This document shows positions 12,295-23,021 of a stretch of DNA of 64,000 bases, piece by piece. The first letter of the stretch is position 1. Each line of letters begins with the position of its first letter. The notes under the pieces are model-generated. The model searched no databases. It saw only the letters and a list, made by a program, of their open reading frames with translations, and was not told where the DNA came from. The stretch is from Jackrogersella multiformis (taxonomy: Eukaryota > Ascomycota > Sordariomycetes > Xylariales > Hypoxylaceae). The translations under genes were made by a program, and so were the position numbers. The DNA is taken from assembly GCA_902806575.1 (NCBI GenBank), contig CADCXD010000006.1, positions 558,001 through 622,000 of the forward strand, in the 5' to 3' direction.

Positions 12295-13193
12295 ATGTCA
12301 ACTTCCCTATCATCGGCGGCGGTAACGCCATTGGCCGCATCGCTGCGGTGTCTTCCGATGCTAGAACCCTCAAGGTGGGTGACTTAGTCGTGGTCGAGCC
12401 TATTATCAAGGGGCGCGACAACGTCAATCAGCCGAACACACGGGGTCTTGGCCTCTCGGAAAACGGCACGTGGGCCGAACTAGTCCAAGTGCCCCTGGAG
12501 AACGCGCTGAGGATTGACGAGGCCGCGTTGCAGAGAAACAACATCGCGATTAAGGACCTGGCGTTCTATTCGCAGCTTGTGGTCGCTTACGGTGGCTTCC
12601 GTGATATAAGCCTTACCGCGGGCGAGACCGTATTAATCACGCCCGCTACAGGGAACTTCGGCGGTGCCGCCGTACACGTAGCACTTGCAATGGGGGCACG
12701 CGTAATAGCTATGGGCCGCAACGAGGAGACCTTAGCCCAGTTGAAGGCGGTAGCTCCAGGGAGGGTGGAGAGTATTGTTTTCAGTGGGAGTGTCGAGACT
12801 GACATGGCTGCTATCGCGAATTACGGGACGATCGACGTATTCCAAGACTTCACGCCGCCGATAGTGACGAATACATTCCACATCCAAGCGGGGATTCTAT
12901 CAGTGCGGATAAACGGCCGAATTAGCCTTATGGGAAATGTGAAGGGCCTAGAGATCCCGTACCAGGCCGTTGTATATCGGGGGTTGAGGATGCAAGGGAC
13001 CTTGATGTACACTCGAGATCAGGCTTTAGACATGCTTAAGTTGATAGAGACCGGAACGCTGAAGCTGGGGCCCGAAGCGGGGTTAAATACTAAGGGAGTC
13101 TTCAAGCTGGAGGATGGGGGGGCTGCGCTCGAGTTCGCTGCAAAGGAGGCTGGAGCTGGGAAAGCTGTGTACTTTGCTCCGAATAAGGAATAA
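12295..13193 (+). pseudogene. MDR-superfamily (zinc-free alcohol dehydrogenase/quinone reductase-like) gene, N-terminally truncated
   Basis: The frame 12297-13193 encodes the C-terminal part of the GroES-like fold (NFPIIGGGNAIGRIAAV, LKVGDLVVVEPIIKGRDN) and a complete nucleotide-binding domain (ETVLITPATGNFGGAAVHVALAMGARVIAMGR). It ends in GAGKAVYFAPNKE. The usual 45-60 N-terminal residues are absent: an in-frame stop lies at 12291, and the frame has no ATG before the conserved part. The ATG at 12295 is in another frame and terminates soon. Leader and promoter look intact, so a small deletion that fused the start codon to the wrong frame is the simplest reading. Residues between GRDN and the GTWAELVQVPLEN segment also look shortened compared with relatives. 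If translated from a GTG or internal ATG, the product would lack part of the substrate domain. A missed upstream exon remains possible. Confidence 0.6.
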
Positions 13194-14047
13194 GCCGAAC
13201 AGTCTTGAAAACAGCTCATCTCACAAATCAAATTATTAGGTTTTGATGACACATCATACACCCTAAGACCTTTGTGGTCTAGGACAACCAAAACTGCTGT
13301 GGATATGGCTTAGGTGGACACGAAATACATATTTTGAGGCTATTCAGACCCATATATTTACCCACTATACCCCTTAAAATGGAGGTTGGCTCCCCCATAA
13401 GACGATCATCCAGACCTTCGGGTGATTGACTTTTTGCTACGAATGACTACCAAACCACATAGAAGTTTGGATATTAAATCGAATAGCTCAATGGTAATAC
13501 GACCTGTACGGCGAAAATCGTTCTGAAGAACTTAAGAAATCTGGGGTTTCAAAAGCTACGTAATTCGACATCAGAAGAAGACTTAATAAGCTACCTGTGT
13601 AGAAAGGCGACTAGGTACATGATTTGATTTATTAAATTCGCGATAATTAGGATCCGTATTAGTATCAGTTGTTGCAATAGCTTAAACTGCATAGGTTATA
13701 TGCTTTGCTCTTTGACGCACCTCCTTATAGATCTGAGTTCCTGCTGTTGACTGAATTAGAGGTGTTGGGTTGGCATTACATGTTGTTCCCCATTCAAATA
13801 TTACTGATTTACCTCTGGGCAATTCTTTAGCACTGATATCGGCCGCTGCTTACACCGCCGTGTTAGTTGTCGTATGTAATGTATAGGAGGATATGGAAAT
13901 GATCGACAGGTATAGTAGTTTTATTCTTATATCAAATAGTCTGTAATATCAATCTTCATTGAAGGATGTCGTGTTTTGATCTCATATTGTCGCAGAGTTG
14001 GATTCAAGGGGTACGCGCGGAACTGTTACGAATCTACCTATTGAACA
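13194..14047. other. intergenic, MDR-like gene to HET gene
   Basis: No coding sequence or RNA gene that I can support. The sequence is AT-rich with few motif copies. A degenerate tRNA A-box look-alike near 13485 was considered and rejected. Confidence 0.55.
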
Positions 14048-15652
14048 ATGTCGAATTATTGCTACGAGTCCCTTCCGCAATCTGGACCTGGTAATCATCA
14101 TTTTCGTCTTTTAGATATCCTCCCAGGTACTAGCAAAGATGAGCCACTCAAGCTTAGCTTGCGAATATTACGAATCGAAGACAATCCAGCGTACGAATGT
14201 CTGTCATATGTATGGGGTACTGGGAACGAGGATCATGAAGTCCAAATTATAGGATCCGACACCAAATCATGCAAGTATAAAATCCGCAAGAATCTCAATG
14301 ATGCGCTGCTTGCCCTACGGCGTCCTTCGGAGCCGCGTACTATCTGGGCGGACGCGCTCTGCATCAACGAGGCGGACAACGAGGAGCGTGGCAGTCAAGT
14401 AGCGCTTATGGGCCTCATATACTGGTCCGCATCTCGGGTCAATATTTGGCTTGGGATAGATCGACGAGGAATTGCGAAAAGGGCACTCGAAGCTATGAAG
14501 CCCATATCGGCTGCACATTGGAAATCCGACAGCAGCATATCCCATTTTAGCAAAGAACGAGTCGCTGCGCTCGATCCGATTCCTTGGAGCGGCGTCACGG
14601 AATTCTATCAGAATACCTGGTTCGTGCGTGCATGGGTGCAACAGGAGCTCGGCCTTTCGAAAGAAGCGCATTTTTACTGGGGAGACGCTCCTCCGGTCGA
14701 CGTGAGAGATGTCTTTGGCTTCGATATTTGGATGGAGGGCGTTGGTGACGCCGTCAGGGCGCGCTTTATCGGTGACGCATCGGGAGTACGGGGAACACGA
14801 AATTTGTGGTTGCAGTATGGCCGCGTGACTCGCAGCAATTGGCCAGGAGACCAAGATCATTTTACGGCTGCGAGTCCTTTCCTTCAGATTCTCGTGGATG
14901 GTTCTAACTGCAAGGCCACCGATTCGCGAGATCATGTCTACGCCTTCCTAGGCCATCCCGCCGCGCGAAGGAAAAATGCCTACAAAAACGACCAGAGTAT
15001 GAATTACCAAGAGATGTTCAATGACAAGAGTCAGACCCTTGTGGTGCCCGACTATGGGAAGACTGCCGAGGAGGTTTTTCTCGAGGTGGCCAAGAAGTTG
15101 CTGGTGCAGCATGACGACTTGCGAATGCTTGGTGCGGTCTCGCACTCGGCTGGGACAATCGCGTCTGACTTTCCTAGCTGGGTGCCTCGATGGAATGCTA
15201 ATCAGCATCGCAAGACTATTGGCGTTTCGGTGGCTTTGTGGCCAATAAAGATCGAAGTCCCCAGTGTCCCAGTTATGCGCGTCGATGATAAGACACTTTA
15301 TGCGCAAGGCTTCATCATGTCAACTGTTTCAAGCCTTTTGAAATGGACCAAAGAGTGCATGGACAGTACCATGGTGGATGTGTTTGCTAGGAGCAGCACC
15401 ATAGAGCTATTGCATGGGAGGCGGTTATTCCAAACCAAGGATGGACAGAAGGGATTGGTGCAAGATATAGTACAAGTTGGAGATGAGGTAGTTCTCTTGG
15501 TAGGAGCATGCTCTCCCTGTGTCTTACGACATGTTGAAGGTGGGAAATTCAAGCTCGTGGGGACTTGCATGATACTCGGCCTTAAGGACGACCAACTTAC
15601 CGAGACAGTCAACAAGAATCAAGAACACTTGCAGGAAATAGTATTGGTTTAG
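14048..15652 (+). CDS. HET-domain protein (heterokaryon incompatibility family)
   Basis: Single-exon gene of 534 residues. The N-terminal HET domain is clear. It begins with YECLSYVWGTGNEDHEV, continues with NLNDALLALR and RTIWADALCINEADNEERGSQVALM, and ends near ASRVNIWLG. A WFVRAWVQQELGLSKEAHFYWG segment follows, and then DSRDHVYAFLGHPA, both usual in longer HET proteins. HET domains are related to TIR folds and trigger regulated cell death on fusion of incompatible strains; many family members have no known partner. No second recognisable domain (NACHT, WD40, ankyrin) is fused. The start is the first ATG of the long frame, preceded by GAACA. Role in this strain is unknown. Confidence 0.88.
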   Translation: MSNYCYESLPQSGPGNHHFRLLDILPGTSKDEPLKLSLRILRIEDNPAYECLSYVWGTGNEDHEVQIIGSDTKSCKYKIRKNLNDALLALRRPSEPRTIWADALCINEADNEERGSQVALMGLIYWSASRVNIWLGIDRRGIAKRALEAMKPISAAHWKSDSSISHFSKERVAALDPIPWSGVTEFYQNTWFVRAWVQQELGLSKEAHFYWGDAPPVDVRDVFGFDIWMEGVGDAVRARFIGDASGVRGTRNLWLQYGRVTRSNWPGDQDHFTAASPFLQILVDGSNCKATDSRDHVYAFLGHPAARRKNAYKNDQSMNYQEMFNDKSQTLVVPDYGKTAEEVFLEVAKKLLVQHDDLRMLGAVSHSAGTIASDFPSWVPRWNANQHRKTIGVSVALWPIKIEVPSVPVMRVDDKTLYAQGFIMSTVSSLLKWTKECMDSTMVDVFARSSTIELLHGRRLFQTKDGQKGLVQDIVQVGDEVVLLVGACSPCVLRHVEGGKFKLVGTCMILGLKDDQLTETVNKNQEHLQEIVLV

Positions 15653-15760
15653 AGCCAATGGTTTTGTAGCAAGGCAGAACAAGTGGACGACGTGGGCATC
15701 TTAGATCGAGGGAGTATAACCAAATGTATTGAGGAAAAGGAGAAAAGGAAAAGGGAGTCA

Positions 15761-15777
15761 GGGTTAGGGTTAGGGTT
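15761..15777 (+). repeat. interstitial telomere-like repeat
   Basis: GGGTTAGGGTTAGGGTT, just under three TTAGGG units, about 100 nt beyond the HET gene stop. TTAGGG is the usual telomere unit of filamentous ascomycetes. Short interstitial copies can mark repaired breaks or old telomere-proximal DNA, or be chance. Confidence 0.8.
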
Positions 15778-17456
15778 GCGCAGGGCCTCTTGTACCTCTT
15801 CCAACTGAGGTGTGCGTACATGATCGTGGAGGCGCGCCCTCGAAGTATGAATGACATCTTGGTGAATTGCTTGAGTTCCATCCCGCTACGGGTTCCTCGA
15901 GGAGATTGGATTGTCGAGGACTAACATCGAGTCAAAATCACTGTCGGAGTTATATAAAATAATTCGCCCTAGATTCGCCTAAAATTCAAGTACGACGTAA
16001 GAACCATTATTCCAACTCAATCGCTGTTGCATTACTCGATGAGCGAGCTTCATGATGAGTAAATCCTGAGTCCTCGTACACTATACCTACCTAGCCTAAG
16101 AGGTATTCAGGTTGAAAAGAGGTGCGAAAAGAAGAAGGTCGGCCTGCTCGTATTAGCCGAATTTTCGAGTGCGATGAATTCTTTTAGGAGATAATGATGA
16201 CCGAGATGCTGAAAGTTACCAAATGCATATTCGTTACCACGATTAGTAAGGTGCAACTTTCTGCCCAGAAAGAATACCTACCTAGGTACCGGCACAGACC
16301 GTGTGTAAATCGTAATGGTAACACTATCGTATATGTCCTATCCCTTAGAGTATGGTTTCAAGTAACCTATACGTGTTTTGACTACTAATTACATAATTAG
16401 GGGATAGAAGCTTACAGTGTAAGACAAGATTGTATTTATTCTGACACTTTTCTGCCACCCTACCAGCAGATTGGGGGGCGGCTGTGTTGACCTGGTGAAA
16501 CCCACTATAATATCTTAGCCAAGCAGCTAAGACAAGATCTAGATTGACGAAATTAGGTACCTACACTGTAAATAGGAGTCTTACAGGGATGACGGGATGC
16601 TCTTACACCTTACTACGTACACGATGCTTACGTCGCCAAGTGCCGGTAGGGTCCGCCCTACTTCAGCTGAAAATCATCCGGCGCGAAGCTTCGCAGTAAA
16701 GGATTTCGGGATGTCTAAATCCTTCCAGGTTTTATGGTATTATACAGGGGTCACCTACATAGTAGTGTGTCTCGGCTTATATATATAAAACTTCCAACCT
16801 CTTCCTTAGATTATTATGTACCTAGTTTACGAAACCTTTTATACGGCAACTCCTCAGAACCAGAAGCGGCGAAACGTCTTCCGTCAGTTTCATAGGATAC
16901 CCCGCAATAATATTTGTCTACCTTGTCGTAGGAGACGCGTTGGAATAGGCTCCGAGGCTCTTCTCACTACCCAGGTTCTTAAGTCATTTTAGCATATATG
17001 TTAATATGGGGATGATGATTACTTTGAGCTGCTCTACGTTTTGCGCAACTCCTTCGGCCTAGCTGTATACCGAGGTAGTTAAACCCTTATCTAACTACGA
17101 GTAATACTTATATGCTTTTCTAAGAAAATGGCTTTATTTCATCGGATGCCCATCAACAGCTGCGAGCGCGAATAGATACCTGATAGCCCTCGTCGTTTTC
17201 GTTTACTGATGTTCTATCAAGCATCATAGTCCGAGGCGCTGGCATGTGGTCGGCTGGGCTAACAGGGCTGCGGACGTAGCTATGAGATATAGGTACCTAT
17301 ATGACTTTCTATTTGTCTACCTAGGTATCGTAGGATTGAATCTCGCAGAATAGGACTAACTGTCAGATAGTGTAGTAGTTACGTGCGTCTAGCCCCGTTG
17401 TTCGCGAAGTAATCATTATAAGTCAACAGAACATTATTACTTCTCGTAATATATCC

Positions 17457-17480
17457 CTACCTAGGTACCTACCTAGGTAG
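17457..17480. repeat. CCTAGG palindrome cluster
   Basis: CTACCTAGGTACC followed by TACCTAGGTAG: two overlapping copies of the dispersed ACCTAGGT palindrome that recurs in intergenic DNA across the window. Confidence 0.85.
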
Positions 17481-18143
17481 TTAAAAGACCACCAATTAGG
17501 TATGTGTAGGTATATTCATAATCCTGCATCACCACCCACCTTAGATATTGCTAAACCAGAAAAACATCACGGTACAGATGTACAGTACATTATATTCACA
17601 CTATGTCACTCTCTGGCCTCCTGTATAGCGCTGTAGTTATCTCGTTAACCGGCACAAGACTACAATAACTACGATTTACTAAATATAGCAACAATTACAA
17701 CAACTTTGACTAATATGCCCACTTATTCGGAATTTCACACCTAACAAACCAAATCTCATTAGTTATACTTACTAATTTATACTCAAAGCTATTTTTAGTA
17801 AATTATAGCTATCGTGGCCCTGTGCTGGTCAATGGGATAGCAATCGACAGCTCTATAATACGGCAATGGATGCACTCTAGGGCTGTGTGTTTCCATAATG
17901 ATGTTTCCATGGTTTGGCGGTCTACCGGTATTAACACCTATGTACGGTCAGCTTCAACTTATTTTCTCCGCGGCATACTTTTCTTTTCAATCTTCACATT
18001 AGGTATAACTTCACTTACCTAGAGCTTTGATTTCAATATAAGCAAATTCTAAGTTGACTTGATTTGCCGCTGTATATTGGTATTTACCTAGGTACCTTAG
18101 GCTTGGATACAGCAGTTTTCGCAAGCTTTGAACTTCTATAGTT

Positions 18144-19985
18144 GTGATGAGAGGATATCTGTTTTGGGTCCTTGTCGGGCTCATCCCTTTTAGTCAGGGG
18201 CGGACTGAAGCGGCATGGATCGCGCTCAATATCTCTGTGGATGGACGTCTTCATGTTAACCGACCTTTTGCGTTACCATGTTACTCATTGTATAACGGGA
18301 ATGCAGTCGCGGTTAATGAAGTGCTATGCTCCGTCATTCGAGAGAATTACACTACCAACTCGATCCGTGCAGAGATCCCTGGAGGCTATCTAAATCTTCA
18401 AGGCGAGATGTGTCTCGGCAATCCCTTGGACGAATGTACTCTCAACAACACAGTGACTCCGGCACCGGAACCAGCTCCGGGGACCTCATGTAATCAGGGG
18501 AGTGTCCCTTCATACTATATCGAAGTTGAAGGAGTTTCGGATATCAACGCAGCCCTAGACTTTACCAGAGAATACGGGGTGCCATTGGCCATCAAAAATA
18601 GTGGTCATGACTACATGACTAGAAGTAGTCAGAAAGGCTCTCTCGCACTATGGGTACACAAATTGCAAGACCTTTCATTCCATGAAGACTTCGTACCAGA
18701 AGGATGTGCAGCAGACATCGGCGTCGGCCGCGCTATCACAGCGGGCACCGGTGCCAGCACTGGGGATATTCAAATCTTCGCACATAATCACCAAAGCACA
18801 TTTATTGGTGGTTACTCGTCAACAGTTGCGGCGTCGGGAGGATGGGTCCTTGGCGGTGGACATAGCGTGTTATCACCTGTGTATGGCCTAGGAGCTGACC
18901 GCGTGCTCGAATTCAAGATTGTCACACCTGACGGGGTTTTCCGAATTGCAAATCAATGCCAGCATGAAGACTTATTCTGGGCTTTGCGAGGAGGGGGTGG
19001 CGGCACATTTGGAGTTGTACTGGAGGCTACACATCGTGTTGAACCATTGATGCCTGTCGCGATAGCCAATATCAAGCTTCCCTCGAATAGTACGGCAGAG
19101 ACATCGATGAAATGGATCGAATTGATGGCACGGCAATCCTTGACCTGGGGTAAACAGGGATGGGGAGGACATGCGGCAGGTCTATACTTAACCTATATGA
19201 ATCCAACGCCGGTCATCGCCAACTTGACAGGAGCAGGTGTTGCCGCAAAAGACTCTATGAGTGCTGCTACAGATTTTGCACTTGCTGCTGGAGGCACCAG
19301 TGTTATAGAAGTTCTCCCTAGCTTTCTCGACGTGTGGAATAAATATGTCCTACCAGAAGCTTTATCAACAGCAGGGGTGACCCATATATTGGCAACGAGA
19401 CTTATACCACGAAAACTATTCGAAGATGACGCTGGTATCACCAGGTTGATGGATTTCATGACAGCCGCTCAGGAACTAGGCTTCAACCCGCGGAATTTTT
19501 ATGCGCCAGTAGATACCCCCTTTACTGTCGACGGTGCAACGAAGTCAGACGTGGGGAACCATACGAGGCCTGAAACTTCTGTTCAACCAGCATGGTATAA
19601 TTCGCTTTGGCATATGGCGACGTCTTTAACAATTCCTTGGAGCGCGTCATATGCGGAGCGCTTGCAAAATATGACTGCGATCACGAGATCGACGGTTCTC
19701 GCGGAAGAACTCACTGGTATCGATGGAGGGACTTACCTGAACGAGGCAAATCCTTTCACTTATAACTGGCGTAAGTCGTGGTGGGGTGATAACTATGCGG
19801 CCTTACTTGATATCAAGAAGAAGTATGATCCCGAGGGTTTTTTGAAGTGCTGGAAATGTGTTGGGTTCGAGGACGAGGATATATATAGCGATAGATTTGG
19901 CTGTCAGGGCAGGCTACAGCTGGATATTGACCGTAACTTGGCGGGTATTCTAGACTCCGAATTATTTTACGGATACCATACCTAG
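18144..19985 (+). CDS. Secreted FAD-linked oxidoreductase, berberine-bridge-enzyme (BBE) type
   Basis: Single exon, 613 residues. A signal peptide (MMRGYLFWVLVGLIPFSQG) leads into a family-specific N-terminal region. The FAD-binding (PCMH/VAO) domain follows: YYIEVEGVSDINAALDF, then IKNSGHDYMTRSS with the His typical of covalent FAD attachment. The region GGYSSTVAASGGWVLGGGHS and YGLGADRVLEFKIVTPDG comes next, then HEDLFWALRGGGGGTFGVV. The C-terminal BBE segment is present (YLNEANPFTYNWRKSWWGDNYAALLDIKKKYDPEGFLKC). Such enzymes oxidise sugars, aromatic alcohols or natural-product intermediates using O2. The substrate here cannot be read from the sequence. Multiple N-glycosylation sequons fit secretion. 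ATGs at 18144 and 18147 are adjacent; the first is used. Confidence 0.88.
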   Translation: MMRGYLFWVLVGLIPFSQGRTEAAWIALNISVDGRLHVNRPFALPCYSLYNGNAVAVNEVLCSVIRENYTTNSIRAEIPGGYLNLQGEMCLGNPLDECTLNNTVTPAPEPAPGTSCNQGSVPSYYIEVEGVSDINAALDFTREYGVPLAIKNSGHDYMTRSSQKGSLALWVHKLQDLSFHEDFVPEGCAADIGVGRAITAGTGASTGDIQIFAHNHQSTFIGGYSSTVAASGGWVLGGGHSVLSPVYGLGADRVLEFKIVTPDGVFRIANQCQHEDLFWALRGGGGGTFGVVLEATHRVEPLMPVAIANIKLPSNSTAETSMKWIELMARQSLTWGKQGWGGHAAGLYLTYMNPTPVIANLTGAGVAAKDSMSAATDFALAAGGTSVIEVLPSFLDVWNKYVLPEALSTAGVTHILATRLIPRKLFEDDAGITRLMDFMTAAQELGFNPRNFYAPVDTPFTVDGATKSDVGNHTRPETSVQPAWYNSLWHMATSLTIPWSASYAERLQNMTAITRSTVLAEELTGIDGGTYLNEANPFTYNWRKSWWGDNYAALLDIKKKYDPEGFLKCWKCVGFEDEDIYSDRFGCQGRLQLDIDRNLAGILDSELFYGYHT

Positions 19986-21232
19986 GTAGGTAGCTTCGAG
20001 TAATAAGTCTCACGACAATAACAAGATTCGTACCTAGTTCACTTACCTTAGGGGAACAAACCAGGACTCAAATTATACCTATTAACTATGCACCAATTTA
20101 AATTAAACTAGGGATATTGATTCGAGAAACCACTCCATCGTGACTATAGCCCTATATTCCTAGTTTGATGTAAGATACCGATCCATATGAACCCAAACCC
20201 CGATGCTTACGCCTAGAAAATGTAAGATACTGCGGTTCTATAACTAATAGGCTAATATTTGAGCCGATACTAACAGTAAGCTGCCACCAGGAATTTCACA
20301 ACGCATTTCAAGAGCCTAGAATTATGAATAACATACGATGCTCGTACAGCTGAATTCACCACTAGCAATTCTAAGGAATATGTTGCGAAAGGAAGACTTG
20401 GAGATGTTGTAATCGGACGTCATACTGTTGTCAATAACCGGGTAATAGTATTGGAGCTACCGGCTATTCAATCCTTTCATCGCAACTGAAATTGGTCTAA
20501 ACATGAAGTTTCTTACCCGTCCGCCCTACCGTCATTGGACAGGTACCGCTCAGATTCCTGTCATCTGAACTCTTCGTGTCCGCCAAGCTTCACCATGCTG
20601 ACGGGCTGATGACTTGACATATAGCTCAACTCAAAGAATTCGTAGAGTGTTGATGGACAGTATTCCTCCAAGCCTCCTTCTACAACTAAATAGCCCGGAT
20701 GACAGGAAAGGGCAGAATAAGCACATATGCAACTTAATGCAGAAAAAATCTAAGTCATCCTCGTGAAGAGCCTCTGTGATGCTGATTGGATAAACTTGTT
20801 CATGAATTACTTAACACCACCCAGCTTAAACCGTGATTGAATAGGTTCATTTTGTGGCTGGTATTCGATCATGATCATGTTAACTAGAGTCAGCTACCTA
20901 GCTTAGCTTTTGGGGCTGAGATAGGCAAAAGAAAGACAAGAGCGTGAGAGTTGAGTTCGTATTCCCCTAGTGATAGAACGATTCGGTTACTGGCCGGGAA
21001 ATTCTGATATCTCGTATTTCAGTAAGCTGAACTCAACAATGGTCAAATTATAACAACCGATCTCCGTTGGGTTGCCTCATAATACAGCTAGTTCTCCCTA
21101 ATTATATAAAGATTCAGTTCCCCTATGCTTCATAGAAGTATATTGAGCACTTATTCCAGCATCAAGCATCTCATCAAAATAACAAGCTATAACTCTGCTC
21201 ATATATTAGAAAATCATCAATAAGCTTTCAAC
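19986..21232. other. intergenic, FAD oxidase to small secreted protein gene
   Basis: 1.25 kb with a CCTAGG motif directly after the oxidase stop (19979-19993), otherwise unstructured. The last 130 nt form the promoter and leader of the next gene. No coding sequence is seen. Confidence 0.55.
21101..21110 (+). promoter_or_regulatory. TATA-like element of the small secreted protein gene
   Basis: ATTATATAAA lies about 125 nt upstream of the ATG at 21233 and is followed by an A/C-rich leader. It is a plausible TATA box by sequence and position. Confidence 0.4.
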
Positions 21233-21752
21233 ATGAAGTTCTCTAGCACAATTCTCTTCGGTTTGGGGCTTGTCACCAGCTCCGTGGCCCATCCTCTTGA
21301 AGACCGTGATTTCCAGGTCGCACATCTCACTTTTCATGGTGGTCCGGCCTCGTACGATCTTGCCGTGCCGGCTGATGGCAGAGTAGTTAATACTAGTACG
21401 ATAAAGATTCATAACCTTTGAATGTCGAGCAGCTTTTACTAACCTGGCATACCTATAATAAGACAATGAACTCTCCATTAGCATCATCGACGCGCCAGAC
21501 TATAACGCTCTAAGCCAGTGTACCTTCAACACCGCGGGCGAGAAGGCGCTTGTCAGCAGCATCAACACCCAGAATGGTCTCCAGTCAATTATTGTTGGAC
21601 CACCTCAGCCTATTATCAGCGTTAGCTGCCAAGGATCGTGCACTCCAACCTATGGAGAGTGCTTGGTCAACGGCCAATTCACTGCGCCTTGCTGCAATGG
21701 CTTCTGCGCCGGGACTCGATGCCGCCCCTGGAACATCACGAACACCGAGTAA
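21233..21752 (+). CDS. Small secreted cysteine-rich protein, knottin-like C-terminus
   Basis: Exons 21233..21395 and 21463..21752 give 150 residues. The signal peptide is MKFSSTILFGLGLVTSSVAH. A conserved-looking middle follows: VAHLTFHGGPASYDLAVPADG, then (across the splice) NTNNELSISIIDAPDYNALSQCTFNT. The C-terminal third has the cysteine pattern C-x3-C-x6-C-x8-CC-x3-C-x4-C, compatible with a cystine-knot fold. The intron has donor GTACGA, branch TTTTACTAAC and acceptor ATAAG; only this join gives an uninterrupted protein. The function is unknown. Secretion, size and cysteines make it an effector or antimicrobial candidate, which is inference. A TATA-like site and leader support expression. 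Confidence 0.75.
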
Positions 21753-23021
21753 GAGAGCAGAGAACGGAAGCATCGATATACTTTCGTATAGAGTTGTGGA
21801 AACATACCCAGGGTATGGTATTTATGTTTATGAATTGGCAAGAATGGTACTAAGTAGCTTTTATGACGGAATCATAGTTTGTTTTAGTTGATCTTTTAGT
21901 ATAGCAATTACCTAACCACATTCTTTTTTAGAAAAATCTTGTTTAAAAAGGAATATTTGTGATCTGGAAGGCTTTCTTTGTTTTGTAATAAGAGCTTTCA
22001 TGATGTGGCCATATTCTACTCGTAAACATATAGAAATATAGGTCTCGTGGTAAAAATGCGTAAAATCATACAATTAGCCCGCCGAATATATTTGTATCTA
22101 ACTACCAGCCTGTACTTTAAAAGGCAGCATTTTCAGGTCTTCATAGGTGTCACCACTTACCGTTATTGTGGCGAAAGGAACATAGATGTCTTTTCTAAGC
22201 AGTGGATACCTACTTAGACCTTGACTGTTACAAGTCTCTAAGGAGGACCCCTAGTCTAAGACCATGTTAGACTTGTCGACTTCTAATATAAACTTATTAC
22301 TTAATACCGCAGAGTGACTTTTTAATGTGTTAAAGTACCTACCCAACTACCTACCTATATATAACTGTAGTTTCTATTACGTGTCCACATTTAAAGAGCG
22401 CCTAAGGTAAATTCTTATTTATAGCCACATGTAAAACGTTCTATTTTCAACTGAAACTTGTTCGTTAATTCTAGCGCCGTTAGGTTTCTACTACTATTAT
22501 ATGACTTGCCATATGAACACAAGGGTTAACTAATTCGAGCCAGGACAAAACCCTGTTAATTGTTTTAGTGTAGATGCAATAGGTTAGAAACCGGGTTAAA
22601 TTAAGGAGTTCGTAGGCAGATGTTAATGGACTATTAATACTTAAAATTACCTATGTATCTCCTGAGGTTACTGATTTTCCCATATTTTCCCACGCTACTA
22701 ATTTCCTGCAAATAGCATCACTTTTACTTAACATGAGATAAGTTGGATTATACGTGCCTACTTACCAAGGGATTTAACTTTTATACAACTATATGAACAA
22801 TTCTTGATCACAATGAAATTATTGTTATAATTGGGTATTGAAAATTGAAATATATACTACAGATCCTATGAGAATTACCCATAAAAGGAATATCAAAAGA
22901 GGGTAAGTCAAGCTGGATGGCTATGCATGTGTTACCTGAATAGGTATGTGTGTTTGTTTTTGGGGGTTTTACTTTTGTTTTCCTTCGCCGTAAAGAGAAC
23001 ATCCCAGGCTTACAGTTTCCC
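21753..23021. other. intergenic, convergent 3' ends (secreted protein and laccase)
   Basis: AT-rich, with no credible frames and only isolated CCTACC-type motif fragments near 22330-22360. Nothing else is recognised. Confidence 0.55.

Larger units (their letters stand above)
15653..18143. other. long intergenic region, HET gene to FAD oxidase
   Basis: 2.5 kb without a credible gene. Short frames are scattered and have no family signal. It contains a telomere-like repeat (15761-15777), CCTAGG clusters (about 16276-16289 and 17457-17480, among others) and a TATATATATAAAA stretch near 16777. The part 17400-18060 is AT-rich. Confidence 0.55.

Noticed and set aside
13485..13560. tRNA-like stretch (TAGCTCAATGGTA as A-box, GGTTTCAAAAG as B-box)
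   Set aside because: The D-stem and acceptor stem do not pair and the B-box is poor. It does not fold as a tRNA.
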